37,757 nt of DNA from Paracoccaceae bacterium (GTDB lineage: Bacteria; Pseudomonadota; Alphaproteobacteria; Rhodobacterales; Rhodobacteraceae), in assembly GCA_018223125.1 (NCBI GenBank), contig JAAEZA010000042.1, positions 1-37,757 of the forward strand, given 5' to 3'. The notes beneath the pieces were generated by a model, which was not told the origin of the DNA, searched no databases, and saw only the letters and a program-made list of their open reading frames with translations. The position numbers and the translations under genes are program-made. Shown here piece by piece: positions 24,967 to 33,120 of this stretch. Numbering within the stretch: the first letter of the stretch is position 1; each line of letters begins with the position of its first letter.

Positions 24967-26546
24967 TGATCCCGAATCTTTCGAACAGTCAAACTGTCCG
25001 CAAAACCGTGATCGAAACAGAACATGGTGTGGTTGCGGCACAACATTCCCGTGCTGCGCGCATCGGTGCGGAAGTGCTTGCCGCGGGCGGAGACGCCGTG
25101 GATGCGGCAACTGCTGTATCCTTTGCGATTGGTGTTGTCGAACCGTGGATGTCCGGCCCTGCCGGTGGCGGGGCGATGATGCTGTGGCGCGCGGATGAAC
25201 AGAAGGCTTACGCGCTGAACTACGGAATGCGCTCTCCGAAAAACCTCTCCGTCGCGGATTACCCGCTTTCGGGCGCAGGCAAGGCGGATGACCTGTTTCC
25301 TTGGGAAAAGGTGGTCGAGGACCGCAACGTTCAGGGGGCCAAATCCATCGCGGTTCCGGGCCTTGTAGATGGCGCCGGCAAAGCACACGAACGGTTTGGC
25401 AAAATGCCGTGGCGCGATCTTGTGCAGCCTGCGGTCGATCTGGCAAACGAGGGTCTTTATGTGGACTGGTATGCGGCGCTGATCATCGCCTCTACCACCC
25501 GCGCACTGGCGCAAGACCCTGACGCAGCCGCACTGTTTCTGGAAGACGGCCAGTGGCCCACCATCGCCGGATGGACAAGCGTTGCAGAAAAGCGTCTGAA
25601 CATGAAGACCATGGCACAATCCCTTACAGAGATTGCAGAAAAAGGCCATCGCGCGCTGTATGACGGCGATCTGGGTTTGGCAATGGCCGCGGATGTGCAG
25701 GACAAAGGCGGCAGTCTGAGCCATGAGGATCTGCGCAGCTATAACGCCAGTTTCCATGAAGCCCTGCAATTCACCCATGGCACTGCAAAATTCAATGTTC
25801 TGCCCGGTCTGACAGCAGGCCCGACGTTCCGGCAGGTGTTCAGACACATTGACCCTGCGGCCATGACCGGCGCAACGCCGGATGGTTCGGCTTATGCCGC
25901 CTATGTGGACGGGTTGAAATCAGCCTATGCCAAACGGCTTGCGGAAATGGGCCATGACGGGGAATCCCCCGAAGCGCCGGGGTGTACCACGCATTTCTCG
26001 GTGGTGGACCGCCACGGCAATATGGTGGCCCAGACCCAGACCCTGCTGTCGATCTTTGGCAGCCGCGTTGTGTCGCCATCGACCGGTTTCCTGATGAACA
26101 ACGGGATCATGTGGTTTGACCCGACACAGGGTAAGCCGAATTCTCTGGCGGCGGGCAAGCCCTGCCTGATGAACGTTTGCCCCGTGATTGGGGAAACCGG
26201 CGATGGTGCACGCTTTGCCTTTGGCGCATCGGGCGGTCGCAAGATCGTAGGCGCGGTTTCCCAGCTCTCGTCCTTTGTCAGCGATTACGGCATGTCCCTG
26301 TCGGACGCCTTCCACCACCCGCGCATTGATGTCTCGGGCGGCGATACCGTCGTGATCGACGATGCCTTGCCAGCGCAGGTTCAGGCTGGACTGGCCGAAA
26401 AACACCCCATTCACGCCACCCGCCGCACTGTCTTTCCCTACGCTTTTGCCTGCACCGCCGGTGTTATGCGGCGTGACGGGAAAAACGCAGGCTGTACCGA
26501 AATCATGTCGCCATGGGGCGATGCAATATCCGAGGATCAAATATGA
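24966..26546 (+). CDS. Gamma-glutamyltransferase family Ntn-hydrolase
   Basis: This 526-residue protein of the GGT family would be made as a precursor that self-cleaves before a Thr. The nucleophile is T341 in [10 protein letters not shown]. An early GPAGGGAMM loop and an Arg in YGMRSPKN (R89) align with the family's substrate-carboxylate-binding region. The usual oxyanion-hole Ser pair in the PLSSMSP motif appears here as LMNVCP, so it belongs to a divergent GGT-like group and may act as an acylase or a hydrolase rather than a classical transpeptidase. No signal peptide is visible at the N-terminus, so it is probably cytoplasmic, acting on imported substrate. It overlaps its neighbours at both ends (TAATG, ATGA). 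Confidence 0.88.
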   Translation: MIPNLSNSQTVRKTVIETEHGVVAAQHSRAARIGAEVLAAGGDAVDAATAVSFAIGVVEPWMSGPAGGGAMMLWRADEQKAYALNYGMRSPKNLSVADYPLSGAGKADDLFPWEKVVEDRNVQGAKSIAVPGLVDGAGKAHERFGKMPWRDLVQPAVDLANEGLYVDWYAALIIASTTRALAQDPDAAALFLEDGQWPTIAGWTSVAEKRLNMKTMAQSLTEIAEKGHRALYDGDLGLAMAADVQDKGGSLSHEDLRSYNASFHEALQFTHGTAKFNVLPGLTAGPTFRQVFRHIDPAAMTGATPDGSAYAAYVDGLKSAYAKRLAEMGHDGESPEAPGCTTHFSVVDRHGNMVAQTQTLLSIFGSRVVSPSTGFLMNNGIMWFDPTQGKPNSLAAGKPCLMNVCPVIGETGDGARFAFGASGGRKIVGAVSQLSSFVSDYGMSLSDAFHHPRIDVSGGDTVVIDDALPAQVQAGLAEKHPIHATRRTVFPYAFACTAGVMRRDGKNAGCTEIMSPWGDAISEDQI

Positions 26547-27943
26547 GCCGCGACGCAACTATAGAGCGTATTTCCAACTATTTTGATGATGGCACCTTCC
26601 AGTCAGAACTGGCTGATTTGGTCTCTCATGAAACCGAGAGCCAGAATCCGGAGCAAAAGGAAAAGCTGGGGGTTTATCTGGAGCAGGCCATCCGGCCCCG
26701 TCTGGAAGCCGCCGGTTTCACTTGCGAAATCTTCCCGAACCCTAACCCTGACGGTGGCCCGTTGCTGATTGGCGAACGGATCGAAGACCCTGCCCTGACC
26801 ACGGTTCTGACCTATGGCCACGGCGATGTGATCCGCGCCCAGACCGAACAGTGGCGCGAGGGACTGCACCCGTTCAAACTGGTTGAAGAGGGCGAGCGTC
26901 TTTACGGGCGCGGCACCGCTGATAACAAGGGGCAGCATCTGATCAACATCGCAGCCCTTGAGGCTGTTATCGCAGAGCGGGGGTCGCTCGGGTTTAACGC
27001 CAAAATCATTCTGGAAATGAGCGAGGAAACCGGCTCTGCCGGTCTGCGCGAATTTTTCGAAACACAGAAGGAGCGCCTGTCCGCTGATGTTCTGATCGCA
27101 TCCGACGGCCCCCGCCTGCAACCGGACCGGCCGACCATGTTCATGGGATCACGTGGCGGTATCGGTTTTGACCTGACCCTTGATCTGCGCGAAGGAGCGC
27201 ATCACTCGGGCAACTGGGGCGGATTGCTTGCGGATCCGGCGATGATCCTGTCCCATGCGCTGGCGACAATTTGTGACCGTCGCGGCCAGATCCAGATCCC
27301 GGAATGGCGCCCCACCAGCCTGACGGATGATATTCGCGCCGCCCTGAAAGATCTTCCCGTGTCTGAAGGTGATGGGCCGGAAGTGAACGCGGATTGGGGC
27401 GAGGAGAGCCTTACCCCAGCGGAACGGGTTTACGGCTGGAACAGTTTCGCTGTGCTGGCCATGACGTCCGGCGTGCCCGAAGCGCCGGTAAATGCCATTT
27501 CCGCCTCTGCGCGGGCCACGTGTCAACTGCGCTATGTTGTGGGGACGGAAACGGACGACATCCTGCCCGCCCTGCGACGCCATTTGGACGCAAACGGGTT
27601 TGAGGATGTAAAAATCACCCCGCAGGATCGGGGTTTCTTTGCAGCAACCCGTCTGGATCCGAACCACCCGTGGGTCACTTATGTGAAGGACAGTCTAACC
27701 CGCACCGCAGGGCAGGAACCCCATGTATTGCCCAATCTTGCAGGCTCCCTACCCAATGACAGCTTCAGCGATGTGCTGGAACTGCCAACGGTCTGGGTGC
27801 CGCACAGCTATCGCGGATGTTCCCAGCATGCACCGGACGAACATGTGCTAAAACCCGTCTGCCGCGATGCGTTGCAAGTGATGGCAGGTCTGTTCTGGGA
27901 CATCGGTGCGGACAAGGATGCCGTGCCTGCCAAAGCCGGATAA
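26543..27943 (+). CDS. M20 family metallopeptidase (ArgE/DapE/CPG2-like dipeptidase)
   Basis: This 466-residue zinc peptidase has family motifs in order: TYGHGDV (H93, D95), [10 protein letters not shown] (D127), MSEETGS (E161/E162) and IASDGPR (D188), with a C-terminal metal-binding His in a CSQHAPDEH region. The dimerisation domain lies between. It would cleave dipeptides or N-acyl amino acids. The start overlaps the GGT-family stop (ATGA), so it is the last gene of the transporter operon. A natural reading is that the GGT-like enzyme removes the gamma-glutamyl or acyl group and this peptidase splits the remainder (for example Cys-Gly if glutathione is the substrate). That pathway is inference. 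A strong terminator follows. Confidence 0.92.
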   Translation: MSRDATIERISNYFDDGTFQSELADLVSHETESQNPEQKEKLGVYLEQAIRPRLEAAGFTCEIFPNPNPDGGPLLIGERIEDPALTTVLTYGHGDVIRAQTEQWREGLHPFKLVEEGERLYGRGTADNKGQHLINIAALEAVIAERGSLGFNAKIILEMSEETGSAGLREFFETQKERLSADVLIASDGPRLQPDRPTMFMGSRGGIGFDLTLDLREGAHHSGNWGGLLADPAMILSHALATICDRRGQIQIPEWRPTSLTDDIRAALKDLPVSEGDGPEVNADWGEESLTPAERVYGWNSFAVLAMTSGVPEAPVNAISASARATCQLRYVVGTETDDILPALRRHLDANGFEDVKITPQDRGFFAATRLDPNHPWVTYVKDSLTRTAGQEPHVLPNLAGSLPNDSFSDVLELPTVWVPHSYRGCSQHAPDEHVLKPVCRDALQVMAGLFWDIGADKDAVPAKAG

Positions 27944-27965
27944 GGCCTTTTGCCAGAAGTGCTAG

Positions 27966-27994
27966 AAAAAGACCGCCAGCGTGCGGTCTTTTTT
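27966..27994 (+). terminator. Intrinsic terminator of the peptide transport/hydrolase operon
   Basis: An 11-bp stem (AAAAAGACCGC / GCGGTCTTTTT) with a 6-base loop CAGCGT ends in a T-run. It lies 22 bases after the peptidase stop codon and before the kynureninase promoter. Confidence 0.92.
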
Positions 27995-28035
27995 CGTTTC
28001 ATAGGCACGAACTACAGCGGAACATGCTCTATCTA

Positions 28036-28076
28036 AATTATATATAATTATTGAAATAAATCGCCAGAATATATAC
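28036..28076. promoter_or_regulatory. AT-rich palindrome and TATATAC site upstream of kynureninase
   Basis: A perfect 14-bp palindrome (AATTATATATAATT, 28036-28049) and a nearby GAATATATAC (28067-28076) lie in the 160-base gap before the kynureninase gene. The second resembles GTATATATAAC at 30120-30130, upstream of the neighbouring GntR gene. They are candidate operator and promoter elements; A/T-rich sequence can look palindromic by chance. Confidence 0.35.
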
Positions 28077-28107
28077 AAACGGTTTCATAACCCCTTCGGA
28101 GCCTGAT

Positions 28108-29358
28108 ATGACCCAGCAAACCTATACCCGTGATGCCATTGAAAAGATGGATGCCAATGACCCGGTTTCCTATCTGCGGGACCGTTTTGATCTGCCGGAC
28201 GGTGTAATTTATCTCGATGGTAACTCCCTTGGCGCGCTGCCAAAAGGCATTGATGCGCGATTGCATAAAGCAGTGACAGAGGAATGGGGCAAAGGCCTGA
28301 TCCGCAGCTGGAATGACGCAGGCTGGTATCCCGCGCCACAACGAACCGGCGCTGCAATTGCACGGTTGATCGGTGCAGGTGCGGATGAGGTCGTCGTGTG
28401 CGATTCCACTTCCGTAAACCTTTACAAAGTGCTCGTCGGGGCGCTGCGAATGCGCAAGGATCGCAAGGTTATCATATCTGAGCAAGGCAATTTCCCGACG
28501 GATGTCTATATCAACGCCGAAGTCGCGGAAATGATGGGATACGAGCTGCGCTGCGTCGCACCCGAGGCGGTAGAACAGGCCATTGCCGAAGCTGGTGAAA
28601 CGCTGGCCGCCGTGCAACTGACCCATGTGCACTATAAGTCGGGCCGCATCTACGACATGAAGGGCATAACCGCACAGGCCCAAGCCCTTGGCGGACTGGT
28701 CATCTGGGATCTGGCCCATTCGGCCGGTGCCCTACCGGTGGATCTGAACGGCTGCAACGTGGATTTCGCTGTGGGCTGCGGGTATAAGTATCTTAACGGT
28801 GGACCGGGTGCGCCCGCATTCCTGTTTGTCGCCTCCCGCCACCTGCCCGACATGCACCAGCCGCTCGCCGGCTGGCATGGGCATGCACAGCCTTTCGCCT
28901 TCACCCAAAGCTATGAACCCCATGCAAAGATTGACAAAATGCTGACCGGCACGGCCTCCCAGCTTGGTCTGATCGCGCTGGAAGAAGCACTTGGCGTTTT
29001 TGCGGATGTGGACATGACGGACCTTCGCAAGAAGAACCAGCAGCTTGGCGATCTGTTCATCGCTTTGGTGGAACAGGAACTGTCTGGTATGGGTTTCGAA
29101 CTCGCCAGCCCGCGCGAGGCCGAAGCGCGGGGCAGTCAGGTATCGCTGACCCACGAGGAGGGATATCCGATCATGCAGGCGCTGATCGCGCGGGGTGTGA
29201 TCGGGGATTTCCGTGCGCCGGATATTCTGCGGTTCGGGTTTGCCGCACCTTATGTAACCTTTCAGGATATTTGGGATTCAGTCAGTCACCTGCGGGAAAT
29301 CATGGAAACCGGTGAATGGGATCAGACCAAATTCAAAACCCGTCAGGCCGTCACCTGA
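28108..29358 (+). CDS. kynU: Kynureninase
   Basis: This 416-residue PLP enzyme (aminotransferase class V fold) cleaves kynurenine to anthranilate and alanine, or 3-hydroxykynurenine analogously. Family features are YLDGNSLGALP (residues 35-45), IRSWNDAGWYP, DSTSVNLYKVL, the PLP-contacting IWDLAHSAGALPVDL (D201, H204) and the Schiff-base lysine in CGYKYLNGGPGAPAF (K227). Length is normal for bacterial kynureninase. No tryptophan dioxygenase, formamidase or anthranilate genes are present in the window, so it may serve exogenous kynurenine or partner with genes elsewhere. It converges on a GntR gene with an 8-base overlap of coding ends. Confidence 0.95.
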   Translation: MTQQTYTRDAIEKMDANDPVSYLRDRFDLPDGVIYLDGNSLGALPKGIDARLHKAVTEEWGKGLIRSWNDAGWYPAPQRTGAAIARLIGAGADEVVVCDSTSVNLYKVLVGALRMRKDRKVIISEQGNFPTDVYINAEVAEMMGYELRCVAPEAVEQAIAEAGETLAAVQLTHVHYKSGRIYDMKGITAQAQALGGLVIWDLAHSAGALPVDLNGCNVDFAVGCGYKYLNGGPGAPAFLFVASRHLPDMHQPLAGWHGHAQPFAFTQSYEPHAKIDKMLTGTASQLGLIALEEALGVFADVDMTDLRKKNQQLGDLFIALVEQELSGMGFELASPREAEARGSQVSLTHEEGYPIMQALIARGVIGDFRAPDILRFGFAAPYVTFQDIWDSVSHLREIMETGEWDQTKFKTRQAVT

Positions 29359-30064
29359 CCGCTTCGCCCAAGGCAGTGGTAAACACCTGTCGTGTAAGTT
29401 GAATATGCGCGCCGAGCAATTGTTCGGCGCGTTTTTTGTCACGATCGATGACCGCTTCCATGATAGCCGTGTGGCCTTCCAGCGACAAAGCCTCTGCAAG
29501 ACTGGCAAGGATCGCTTCGCGCTCCGCGCCGCCGCTTTCTGCGGCACGAATGGCCGGACTGATGGCAAGGTATTTGCGGTGCCGCAGCAGTTGGGCATTT
29601 ACGTGATCGTAAAAGTAATGCAGCGTTTTGGACGGGCACGCCGCAAGCAGGGCACGATGAAACCGGTCGTGGAGCGACTCCCAGGCGTCAAAATCAGACT
29701 CTGTCAGATGGCCTGCATCCACCTTGAAGCGCCCCAAACGGAAATGGGCCGTAACAATCGCTTCTTCCCAAGCCTCGTCGCCCTGTTCCATCGCTTCGCG
29801 CAACATGGCCAGTTCAACCGTCTGGCGCGCATTGGTCAGGTCGTGCAACTCTGCCTCTGACACGGGCGCTACGACAAAACCGCGGTTTTCCCGCGAATGG
29901 ACCAGTTGTTCGGATTCGAGCCGCGCCAAGGCCTCTCGCATCGGGGTCCAACCGAACCCGTATTGCGCACATAGCTTCTTCAGGTTCAGCGGCGCGTCAG
30001 GTGCAAGACGGGTAAACAGAATATCCTGCTTCAACGCCTGATAGGCATCTTCTGTTTTGGACAC
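29351..30064 (-). CDS. GntR family (FCD domain) transcriptional regulator
   Basis: This 237-residue regulator has an N-terminal winged helix (CAQYGFGWTPMREALARLE, about residues 32-50, then LVHSRENRGFVV). A helical FCD effector domain follows, with LTNARQTVELAMLREAM and FHRALLAACPSKTLHYFYD. The start is GTG at 30064, with AGGAG upstream. The stop region overlaps the convergent kynureninase gene by 8 bases. It could control kynureninase or the alcohol dehydrogenase gene upstream of it on the same strand. Its coding sequence also contains the presumed kynU terminator. Confidence 0.9.
   Translation of the reverse strand: MSKTEDAYQALKQDILFTRLAPDAPLNLKKLCAQYGFGWTPMREALARLESEQLVHSRENRGFVVAPVSEAELHDLTNARQTVELAMLREAMEQGDEAWEEAIVTAHFRLGRFKVDAGHLTESDFDAWESLHDRFHRALLAACPSKTLHYFYDHVNAQLLRHRKYLAISPAIRAAESGGAEREAILASLAEALSLEGHTAIMEAVIDRDKKRAEQLLGAHIQLTRQVFTTALGEAVR
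29408..29437 (+). terminator. kynU terminator embedded in the opposing GntR gene
   Basis: A perfect 8-bp GC-rich stem (CGCGCCGA / TCGGCGCG) with an 8-base loop is followed by six T's on the plus strand. It begins 50 bases after the kynU stop, wholly inside the antisense coding sequence of the GntR gene, where it encodes a KKRAEQLLGA segment. Confidence 0.8.
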
Positions 30065-30119
30065 GATCGGCGGCTCCTGCTCGATGGCCGCAATATATCA
30101 CACGGCGCATTCCGGCCGA

Positions 30120-30130
30120 GTATATATAAC
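30120..30130. promoter_or_regulatory. AT-rich near-palindrome upstream of the GntR gene
   Basis: GTATATATAAC lies 56 bases upstream of the GTG start of the GntR gene. It shares GTATATAT with the reverse complement of the element at 28067-28076 in front of kynU. It is a possible shared operator and weakly supported. Confidence 0.3.
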
Positions 30131-30167
30131 AGACCCGACAGGACAATCGGAAGTTTACCGCAGTGCG

Positions 30168-31295
30168 TTAGGTGAAGTCGATGATCTGGCGGATTTCGGT
30201 TCCTGCATGCAGGCGATCAAAACCGGCGTTAATGTCCTCAAGCTTCAGACGGTCAGTCATCAGCTTCTCAATCGGAAGCTTGCCGCATTTATGCAGGCCG
30301 AGGAATTTGGGGATATCCCGCGATGGCACACCGGAGCCTAGATAACTGCCCTTCAATGTCCGTTCTTCGGCTGTGAACGTTACCGCAGGCAAGTCCAGAC
30401 GCGCAGCAGGGTTAGGCAGACCACCGGTCACAGTGGTCCCCCCCCGTCTTGTGATGCCGAAACTGAATTCCAGAGCGCGCGCGCTGCCGGTGAAATCAAG
30501 CGCGGATTCCACGCCGCCGTTTGTTGTGTCGCGGATCTGTTCCAGCGCGTCCTCATCATCCGCATTTACTGTGTGCGTCGCCCCTAGCTCTGCCGCGAGT
30601 TTCAGTTTCTCGGGGATGCGGTCGACAGCGACAATCGTTTGCGCCCCGGTAGCAACGGCCCCCATAACAGCCGCCAGCCCGACACCGCCCAGACCGACAA
30701 TAGCTGTTGTTCCCGCCGGATGGACTGCGCCGGTATTGAAGACCGCGCCGGTTCCCGTCAACACGGCACAGCCGATCAGGGCGGCAATGTGAAGGGGCGT
30801 TTCCTTGTCCACTTTCACCAGAGAATGACGCGACACGGTGGCGTATTCCGCAAAACAGGACACACCCAGATGATGCAGCACCGGCTCACCATTGCGGCTG
30901 AGACGGGTGCCACCGCCAAGAAGCACCCCCTGCCCGTTCGCTGCAGCACCGGGTTCGCAAAGTGCGGGACGGCCGCTCTGACACGGGGCGCAATGGCCGC
31001 AACTGGGCACAAAGACACAGACCACATGATCGCCCACTTCCAGATCTGTCACCCCAGCGCCAAGTTCCTCGACAACACCGGACGCTTCATGCCCCAGCAC
31101 CATCGGCACGGGGCGGGGCCGGTCACCGTTAATTGTGGAAAGATCGGAATGGCACAGCCCTGCCGCAACAATCCGCACAAGAACCTCGCCATATTGCGGG
31201 CCTTCAAGATCTACTTCCTGCACCACCAGCGGGCGGGTTTGCTCGTAGGGCATGGCCCGTCCAACTTCTTCCAGAACGGCGGCTTTGATCTTCAT
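30168..31295 (-). CDS. Zinc-dependent alcohol dehydrogenase (MDR family, class III-like)
   Basis: This 375-residue NAD(P)-dependent oxidoreductase has catalytic-zinc ligands C48 (GLCHSD), H69/E70 (LGHEASG) and C176 (LIGCAVLTG). The structural-zinc Cys set is C99, C102, C105 and C113. The Rossmann motif is GLGGVG (201-206), followed by an acidic residue in AVDRIPEK that points to NAD. It resembles class III / aryl- and long-chain alcohol dehydrogenases, but the glutathione-specific residues were not checked. The ATG at 31295 follows AAGAGACG. It lies on the minus strand between two GntR genes, divergent from a class-IV aminotransferase gene. It probably oxidises an alcohol or reduces an aldehyde of the pathway; the substrate is unknown. 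Confidence 0.92.
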   Translation of the reverse strand: MKIKAAVLEEVGRAMPYEQTRPLVVQEVDLEGPQYGEVLVRIVAAGLCHSDLSTINGDRPRPVPMVLGHEASGVVEELGAGVTDLEVGDHVVCVFVPSCGHCAPCQSGRPALCEPGAAANGQGVLLGGGTRLSRNGEPVLHHLGVSCFAEYATVSRHSLVKVDKETPLHIAALIGCAVLTGTGAVFNTGAVHPAGTTAIVGLGGVGLAAVMGAVATGAQTIVAVDRIPEKLKLAAELGATHTVNADDEDALEQIRDTTNGGVESALDFTGSARALEFSFGITRRGGTTVTGGLPNPAARLDLPAVTFTAEERTLKGSYLGSGVPSRDIPKFLGLHKCGKLPIEKLMTDRLKLEDINAGFDRLHAGTEIRQIIDFT

Positions 31296-31443
31296 GGTCG
31301 TCTCTTTCTGTTATGGCATTGGTTCTGGTCAAAGTTCTAGCCTCTCCGCCGCGTCGGAGACAAGCACCACAAAACACGCCGCAGCGTTCCGAAGCTCCGG
31401 TTACTTCGCCAGCAGGCCAGGGTAGCTGCCTGATCCGGCGCAG

Positions 31444-31457
31444 GATTGTTGACAATC
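31444..31457. promoter_or_regulatory. GntR-type operator candidate in the ADH/aminotransferase intergenic region
   Basis: GATTGT-TG-ACAATC is a 14-bp dyad with perfect 6-bp arms, of the kind bound by FCD-type GntR regulators. It contains a perfect -35 hexamer TTGACA (31449-31454), and TACAAT (31459-31464), a good -10 match, lies just beyond. The site lies about 54 bases before the aminotransferase start, in the 215-base gap between divergent genes. The rest of the gap shows nothing further. Confidence 0.55.
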
Positions 31458-31510
31458 TTACAATATGGCTCCAACGTGGCCTGAAATTCATAACCAAAAA
31501 GAACCCCTGA

Positions 31511-32449
31511 ATGACCGTTTCAAAACCTGCCAGCCACACCACCCATGACGCGGATGAAGACGCCCGCAACGAGAACATCAAAATTTACATCAACGGCGAA
31601 TTGTTCCATCGCGACGAAGCCAAGGTATCTGTCTATGACAGCGGCTTCATGCTGGGGGATGGTATGTGGGAAGGCATGCGCCTTTATGACGGGGTATGGG
31701 CGTTTTTTGATGAACACATGGACCGGTTTTTCGGCTCTTGCAAAGCGGTCTCGCTGGATGTGGGGATGGACCGTGCGGGTATTCTGGAGGCACTGACCAA
31801 AACCGCTGCCGCCAATGATATGACCACCGATGTGCATTGCCGGTTGATGCTGACACGGGGCACCAAGGTAAAACCGTTCCAGCATCCCTCGCTCAGCCGT
31901 TCCGGTCCGACGCTGGTGATCATCATGGAGCATTCCAAACCGGTGGACAGCCTGCACAGTGCCGGTATCCGTCTGGCCTCTGTCCCGCAGGTGCGCGGGT
32001 TGCCCAACAGTCAGGATGCCAAGTTCAACAGCCATTCCAAGCTGAACTGTGTTATCGCCTGCCTGCAGGCAGAACAGGCCGGTGCGGATGAAGGGCTGAT
32101 GCTGGATCCGCACGGATTTGTTAACACCACCAACGCCTGCAACTTTTTCATCGTGCGTAAGGGGGAGGTTTGGACCTCGACCGGCGATTATTGCATGAAC
32201 GGTGTGACCCGCCAGAAGGTGATTGATCTGTGCCGCGCCAATGACATTCCCATCTTTGAAAAGAACTTTTCGCTTTATGAGGCCTATAGCGCGGATGAGG
32301 CATTCCTGACCGGAACCTTCGGGGCGCAAACCCCTGTGGCAGAGATTGACGGCAAGATCATCGGCAGCGGAGAACGCCCCGTTATGGCCCGCATCCAGCG
32401 CCTGTACAAAGACTTGATCCGCCAGAACATCGCAGAACAAAAAGCATGA
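31511..32449 (+). CDS. Class IV aminotransferase-like protein (BCAT/D-amino acid transaminase fold)
   Basis: This 312-residue protein of the fold-type IV PLP family has IYINGELFHRDEAKVSVYDS (residues 25-44) and GMWEGMRLYDG, the typical N-terminal half. The PLP lysine is K177 in SHSKLNCVIA. In the segment that normally reads G-x-V-x-E, this protein has GFVNTTNACNFFIV, so the Glu that contacts the PLP ring nitrogen is replaced by Thr (T206). The C-terminal part has GVTRQKVIDL and FLTGTFGAQTPV, matching the phosphate-binding region. It is probably a transaminase with unusual chemistry or specificity. The ribosome binding site is weak (AAAGAA). The stop overlaps the next gene's start (ATGA). Confidence 0.85.
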   Translation: MTVSKPASHTTHDADEDARNENIKIYINGELFHRDEAKVSVYDSGFMLGDGMWEGMRLYDGVWAFFDEHMDRFFGSCKAVSLDVGMDRAGILEALTKTAAANDMTTDVHCRLMLTRGTKVKPFQHPSLSRSGPTLVIIMEHSKPVDSLHSAGIRLASVPQVRGLPNSQDAKFNSHSKLNCVIACLQAEQAGADEGLMLDPHGFVNTTNACNFFIVRKGEVWTSTGDYCMNGVTRQKVIDLCRANDIPIFEKNFSLYEAYSADEAFLTGTFGAQTPVAEIDGKIIGSGERPVMARIQRLYKDLIRQNIAEQKA

Positions 32450-33120
32450 GCCAACTCGCCGCGCTCAAGCCACTGGAAGACACCACAATCCGCGGGCGCA
32501 CGGTAGAACAGTTGCGCCGCCTTGTTGTGACAGGCGAACTGGCGGCGGGGACGCGGTTGACGGAAACCGAACTGGCTGGCGCCCTTGGGATCAGCCGTGG
32601 CCCCCTGCGCGAGGCGATCCGCGAGTTGGTGGACATCGGCCTGTTGGTCTCCAAACCCTACAAGGGGCTGTTTGTGCGCGAAATCACCCGAAAGGATCTG
32701 GAGGAGATCTATTCCCTGCGCACCGCACTGGAACAATTCGCCTTCGAACAGGCTTGGGACAAACGCACCCCAAAGGCAATAAAGGAACTGGAAAACCGCC
32801 ACGCAAGCCTGATTTCCGCTATCGACGCACCCGAAGATCCCTTGGCTGCGATCGAACAGGAACTACATTTGCACAGCTGGTGCTATGAACTCTCTGTTCA
32901 CGCCCTGTTGCTGCAAAGCTGGAACCGCCTGAAACCGAACCTGCAATTCTACTTCGCCATGCACCAGCAGGCCCACGAACGAAAGGGGCCAGCACGCGGA
33001 TCCCATGACGAATACATCCGGCTTGCCTGCGGTTCCGACAAAGGCGCGATGCTGGCCCATCTGAAGGATCACATGCGGCAGGGACTAGAAACCACAATCG
33101 GCTTTATTGATCCGGCCTGA
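32446..33120 (+). CDS. GntR family (FCD domain) transcriptional regulator
   Basis: This 224-residue regulator has a winged helix (ELAGALGISRGPLREAIREL, about residues 41-60, then GLLVSKPYKGLFVREI) and an FCD domain (EEIYSLRTALEQFAFEQAW, and a C-terminal HDEYIRLACGSDKGAMLAHLKDH). It is translationally coupled to the aminotransferase gene (ATGA). It probably autoregulates the pair through the dyad at 31444-31457 and may also control the divergent alcohol dehydrogenase. Its last 17 bases overlap the end of the convergent LysR gene. Confidence 0.92.
   Translation: MSQLAALKPLEDTTIRGRTVEQLRRLVVTGELAAGTRLTETELAGALGISRGPLREAIRELVDIGLLVSKPYKGLFVREITRKDLEEIYSLRTALEQFAFEQAWDKRTPKAIKELENRHASLISAIDAPEDPLAAIEQELHLHSWCYELSVHALLLQSWNRLKPNLQFYFAMHQQAHERKGPARGSHDEYIRLACGSDKGAMLAHLKDHMRQGLETTIGFIDPA

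Noticed and set aside
24813-25847. Long antisense open frame (344 codons) across the DppF-type and GGT genes, and similar ones at 22928-23932 and 24460-25446
   Set aside because: They lie opposite well-supported coding genes, have no ribosome binding sites or recognisable domains, and their Arg/His/Gln-rich composition is what the reverse frame of GC-rich codons gives.
29724-30041. Plus-strand open frame of 105 codons opposite the GntR gene
   Set aside because: It is Ser/Arg-rich reverse-frame sequence of a recognised regulator, with no supporting signal.
31313-31510. 65-codon open frame in the gap before the aminotransferase gene
   Set aside because: It covers the probable promoter and operator, has no ribosome binding site and no recognisable sequence.
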